DNA of 64,000 nucleotides from Verrucomicrobiota bacterium. Lineage in GTDB: Bacteria; Verrucomicrobiota; Verrucomicrobiia; Opitutales; Opitutaceae. Location: assembly GCA_016235555.1 (NCBI GenBank), contig JACRKC010000115.1, forward strand, positions 1 through 64,000. Direction: 5' to 3'. Both the position numbers and the translations under genes were made by a program. Shown piece after piece: positions 61,086-64,000 of this stretch (positions are counted from its first letter, which is position 1; every line of letters begins with the position of its first letter). Under the pieces are notes generated by a model that ran no database searches, was not told where the DNA came from, and saw only the letters and a program-made list of their open reading frames with translations.

Positions 61086-61240
61086 ATGATTGTGCGCAAC
61101 GACCAACGCGGATGCGCCGGCGAGGATGGCGCCACGGAAGACTTCGCGCGGAGTGACCAAGGTCGAGTCCAACGTGCCGAGCGTGACGAGGTGCCGGCCC
61201 AGCGGGTGGTTCTTAGATGCGTTCGCGGTGTCGGAGATAA
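61074..61240 (-). pseudogene. RadC (JAB/MPN domain) fragment
   Basis: On the minus strand about 50 residues of a RadC-like protein can be read: GRHLVTLGTLDSTLVTPREV then FRGAILAGASALVVAHNHPS and GD. The HNHPSGD part holds the JAMM metal-binding residues. The fragment stops at the fusion with hsdS right after the aspartate and lacks both its N-terminal part and the rest of the C-terminus. RadC-like genes are frequent in mobile islands. Confidence 0.8.
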
Positions 61241-61470
61241 AGGTAGATCACACGGGCGCCACCGCTTTTGCCTTTGCCGCGGGCCGCGAGCCGGACCTTG
61301 CGCACGCCACCACAACCGGCGAGCAGGTCGCCCTGGTCGGGATGACGGGAAAGTTCACGTTGAAATTCGGCATAGTCGTCGTCGCTGACCACGTCGGCCA
61401 CGAGCTTCGTGAAGATCGTGGTTTCGACAAAAGTCAGGAGTTCGGAAGAGTGTGACTCAGTCACACCCAT
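61213..61470 (-). pseudogene. truncated RelE/HigB-like toxin
   Basis: This is an 85-residue protein with the RelE/HigB2 fold pattern: VETTIFTKLVADVVSDDDYA, then DLLAGCGGVRKVRLAARGKG and SGGARVIYLYLRHRERI. The family normally continues with a strand and KNE...L helix of about 25 more residues, which is lost at the junction with the radC fragment. No antitoxin gene is adjacent. Start: ATG at 61470 (MGVTESHSSELL). Probably inactive, or reduced. Confidence 0.7.
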
Positions 61471-61524
61471 GTCAAATCGAACGAACCGAGAGAAAGGGCG
61501 CGAGCGGGCCACAGTGGGAGTGGG

Positions 61525-62048
61525 TTAGGCAGCCGGAGCTGCTGCGGTTTGGGCCGGGGCGCCGTTCGCAGGCGGCGGCGCATTAAGCGGGAGGCGAATC
61601 TCGATCCGCTTCTTCTTTTCCACGTAGTGCGAAGAGGTGGTGCGGATATCGCGGTGGCCAAGGTGCTGAGATGACTGCGCTTCAGAACGTCCGCGAGGAA
61701 TTCTCCAACCGTGCAAACCTCGTTCGGCTCCTCGGCTTTCGGCTTGAACTTGGCTAGCGTCGCATCCCATCCCGCCGCGACTAGCGAGAGGTAGATGTCA
61801 CGCGCTTTGACCGCCGCTGCTGCACGGTTTGCGGTATCGAGGCAGAACCACACCTCACGTTTTTCGTGAAAAATCCGAACGTAGAGTTCAGGCGGGGTGA
61901 ATTTACGCCCGCCGCGCGTTGTGAACGTGCGATGCTTGATCCGCGTTTTCCAATAATCCTGGTGCGTCCGCGCGGCTCGGACGACCGGATTGTCACCCGC
62001 TGACAATCCGGTTACAGTCCGGTTTTGCGAATCCTCAAAAGTTTTCAT
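61525..62048 (-). pseudogene. tyrosine-type integrase with internal deletion
   Basis: The N-terminal part, about 120 residues from the ATG at 62048, looks like the start of a phage-type integrase, with the arm/core-binding region and KPKAEEPNEVCTVGEFLADV. Near 61680 the frame switches by one. The other frame gives QHLGHRDIRTTSSHYVEKKK, the integrase C-terminal box with its His and catalytic Tyr. The intervening catalytic segment with the two arginines is missing, so an internal deletion has fused the ends out of frame. Its N-terminus points at the right att repeat. Confidence 0.8.
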
Positions 62049-62156
62049 CTGCGTTATTTTGTCATCAACTTACGACACATAGTTCCCTCTGAGAAATACT
62101 GCGTAAGTGAAGTCACATGCAGACAGGTGAAGACATCCGCGGATACGGATTTCTTC

Positions 62157-62237
62157 TGACTGTTAATCACTTGGTCACTGGTTCGATCCCAGCCCGGGCA
62201 GCCATGAAGCCCAACGACTTAGCTGTTGTTGGGCTTC
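62157..62237. other. attR-like direct repeat of tRNA-Asn 3' half
   Basis: This segment is 81 bp and matches 59175-59255 apart from two bases (A for G in the T-arm region, T for C in the terminator loop). It starts within the anticodon arm and includes the CCA and terminator. It marks the distal end of the integrated island. Confidence 0.88.
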
Positions 62238-62662
62238 TCCTTAATATTTGTGCTTGGCCACTTCTTGGCCACTTTTCGAGTCCTGCCGCCCGCGCAGTCC
62301 CTTGCGCTCTGCACCTTGACCGTTTTCCGGGCGAGCCTCCTGTTGCGCTCCGGCACGCTGGTGTTGCCGGGGTGCCCTTGCCAAGGGCCGCGCGATCAGA
62401 TTTCCAGACCCTCCGATCGGAAGCGTGTCTTGATTTGGGAACAGCCGGTCAAAGGCACCCAGCCCCAAAGTCGGCCGCAGGCTCGCAGCTTTTGAAACCA
62501 GAAGCAGACCCAGCCTCCGGGCGGCTGCCGCTGGCACGGGCTCGGCGAAGAAGATCCAAGCGTGCGCACCATTGCCCGATCTTGACCGTTCGGTGGCCAG
62601 CGCAACCCGACACGTTCTGCCGCCTCACTTAGGCGCGCACATCATCCTGCCATCATCCTCCG
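62238..62662. other. 425-bp gap after the island, no gene seen
   Basis: Open frames on both strands here have shadow-like composition (Arg, Ala and Pro runs). The 170-codon plus-strand frame starting at 62117 runs through the att repeat and has no recognisable domain. I see nothing certain in this gap. Confidence 0.45.
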
Positions 62663-63859
62663 CTACGGTGCGGTGCTCCGATTGTCCGCCAGCCAGTTGA
62701 CGGGATGGTCGACGGCGTAACGGAACAGCTCGTCATACAGAAGCAGCTGGAGGTCGAGCAGCTGATCGTGATCCACCTGCGGATACGGTGGCGTGCGCAA
62801 CCCGCAGGGGGTTTCATGCACAAACGCCACGGCTCCGCAGGCGTGATGCAGCGCGCTAGCCAAATTGAAATGCGGGGGCGGAAAGGTCTTGCCGTCCACC
62901 TTGGGCTCCGTTCCGGACGCCCGGTGCGGCAGGCCGGCCGCGGCATAACGTTTTTGCAGCCGATCACCGAGGGTTTTCAGGGTCTCCTTGACCGTCCAGG
63001 GAACGTAGGCCGACTGCATGAGCTCCGGCGTGGCGGCGTGGGAGTGCAGGGAGACGATGTAGTCGGGAGCCTCATCCCGCGCCAACCGAAAGAAGGCCCT
63101 CGTTTCCGGCGCCATGGGGTCGAACCACTCGTCGTGCATCAGGTTGACCTGGCTGTCGTTCCAATAGGCGCCCAGCGTGCCGACTTGCGGCCCGCGCATG
63201 GGATGAATCCGTTTGACGGAAGGCCAGGTCTGATTCGAGCCGTCGGGACGCGTGCCCATGCCGATGCGTTCATGCACCGGATAGTCGACCCCGACCCAGG
63301 AGTCGTAAGGGCATCGCGCCCGTGCATCCGGGCCGCCGCAGGGAATAATCAACACCCGGCACTTGGCCAGATTGGCGGCCAGTTCGTCCCACTGGCGGCC
63401 TCGCAGGTCGCGACCCGACTCCGCGATTTGGATCAGGTTGAGCAAGCCGGCGATCCCCTCGACCTCTTGCCCGTGAACCGGCCCCAGCAGGAAAACGACT
63501 GGTTTTTGAGTCCCGTCCTTGCGGGCATAGGAAAACGGACTGCGACCGCCGACAGCGGAGTTATAGTTCGCGGTTCCTCTGCGATCTTCCGCAGCGCCGT
63601 AGGTGACCAGATAGACATTCCGTTTCCCGGGAGTTTCCGTGAGAACGCTCATGGTTCCCTTTTTCAAAGTGCGGACGGTCGCTTCAACATGTTCAAGCCG
63701 GGTTTTCCAAAACCGGGGCAACTCCTTCGCGGAGGCGGGTGCGGAACCGTCCTGCGCCAAGCCGATCATGCCGACGCGTATCGTCTGGCCGGCCGGATCC
63801 TGGCCGCTGGAAACTCCGCAAAAACCGAAGCAGGCAAGAGTGAGGATGATTTTTTTCAT
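62663..63859 (-). CDS. exported M14-like zinc carboxypeptidase
   Basis: This is a 398-residue secreted protein with an N-terminal signal peptide (MKKIILTLACFGFCGVSSGQ). The M14 zinc site is visible: HGQEVEG supplies His and Glu (about residue 135-140) and SLHSHA supplies the second His. FVHETPCG may hold the catalytic glutamate. Members of this group remove C-terminal residues or act on cell-wall peptides. The substrate is unknown. The start is the ATG at 63859; a longer frame reaches 63874. It lies 36 bases after the stop of another minus-strand frame. Confidence 0.85.
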   Translation of the reverse strand: MKKIILTLACFGFCGVSSGQDPAGQTIRVGMIGLAQDGSAPASAKELPRFWKTRLEHVEATVRTLKKGTMSVLTETPGKRNVYLVTYGAAEDRRGTANYNSAVGGRSPFSYARKDGTQKPVVFLLGPVHGQEVEGIAGLLNLIQIAESGRDLRGRQWDELAANLAKCRVLIIPCGGPDARARCPYDSWVGVDYPVHERIGMGTRPDGSNQTWPSVKRIHPMRGPQVGTLGAYWNDSQVNLMHDEWFDPMAPETRAFFRLARDEAPDYIVSLHSHAATPELMQSAYVPWTVKETLKTLGDRLQKRYAAAGLPHRASGTEPKVDGKTFPPPHFNLASALHHACGAVAFVHETPCGLRTPPYPQVDHDQLLDLQLLLYDELFRYAVDHPVNWLADNRSTAP

Positions 63860-63894
63860 TGAAGGGTTGAGCATGCAGTCCAGGGCGGAGCCAC

Positions 63895-64000
63895 TTACGT
63901 GCGGCCGAAATGGCGATCGGCGAAATCGAGGTGAAATTTCCCATCGAAGGAGGTCACATCGTGAACTCCGGCGCGGATAGGGTGTTCGCCCTGCGCGACG
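63895..64000 (-). CDS. C-terminal end of an unidentified gene (partial)
   Basis: Only the last 34 codons are inside the window, ending EHPIRAGVHDVTSFDGKFHL then DFADRHFGRT and stop. Composition looks protein-like, and the spacing of 35 bases to the next gene fits an operon, but I do not recognise a family. A competing plus-strand frame starting at 63912 is also open to the window edge, so the strand is not certain. Confidence 0.4.
   Translation of the reverse strand, partial: VAQGEHPIRAGVHDVTSFDGKFHLDFADRHFGRT

Noticed and set aside
62157-62237. Second tRNA-Asn gene
   Set aside because: Only the 3' half from the anticodon arm onward is present. The acceptor 5' strand and D arm are missing, so it is an att repeat.
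62117-62632. 170-codon plus-strand frame after the island
   Set aside because: It starts before the att repeat, runs through the tRNA fragment, and has low-complexity composition without domain features.

Overview
The window is high-GC DNA from a Gram-negative, outer-membrane-bearing bacterium: lpxD, skp and bamA are present, as are an MreBCD/PBP2 elongation set and a very large PEP-CTERM protein. The giant beta-strand-repeat protein with a PEP-CTERM tail, the GatCAB genes and the many intergenic palindromes fit Verrucomicrobiota, most likely Opitutaceae. That placement is inference from gene content, not from a marker-gene tree.

Layout. 1-3.2 kb: a CPA2-type cation/proton antiporter and a small hypothetical gene. 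3.4-8.4 kb: cell-shape cluster mreB, small membrane ORF, mreC, mreD, PBP2. 8.5-13.1 kb (minus): MoxR ATPase, DUF58 protein, transglutaminase membrane protein. 13.2-16.8 kb: short metabolic genes (DUF7768-like, MTA/purine nucleoside phosphorylase, lipoprotein, acetyl-xylan-esterase-like, pterin dehydratase). 17.1-21.6 kb: a fused solute-binding protein/ABC permease and a divergent Tat-exported TIM-barrel isomerase. 22.1-26.5 kb: two-component pair and a VWA protein. 28.0-35.9 kb (minus): rpmI, rplT, pheS, pheT, gatC, gatA, gatB. 36.2-46.7 kb: TsaB-like gene and the 3209-residue PEP-CTERM repeat protein. 47.6-58.9 kb (minus): rplY, pth, rpsF, ssb, rplI, dnaB, bamA, skp, lpxD, prs and an HtrA protease, a long run of translation, replication and envelope-biogenesis genes. 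59.1-62.2 kb: tRNA-Asn with a decayed 3-kb genomic island bounded by 81-bp direct repeats. 62.6-64 kb: an M14-like carboxypeptidase and the tail of another gene.

The most notable result is a family of small non-autonomous mobile elements (117-153 bp). Five copies (4741, 20479, 24956, 35957, 51137) start GGGTG or GGGCG, have terminal inverted repeats and internal hairpins, and are each flanked by a perfect 9-bp target-site duplication, different at every site. No transposase for them is in the window. Other palindrome families fill most remaining intergenic gaps, and some lie in frame inside essential genes (gatB, pheT) and a histidine kinase. Palindrome load is therefore a genome-shaping feature here.

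The island at tRNA-Asn is a junkyard. It holds an internally deleted tyrosine integrase, a truncated RelE/HigB-like toxin, a RadC fragment, an hsdS fragment preceded by the tail of another gene that may belong to the same restriction-modification locus, and one intact gene of unknown function.
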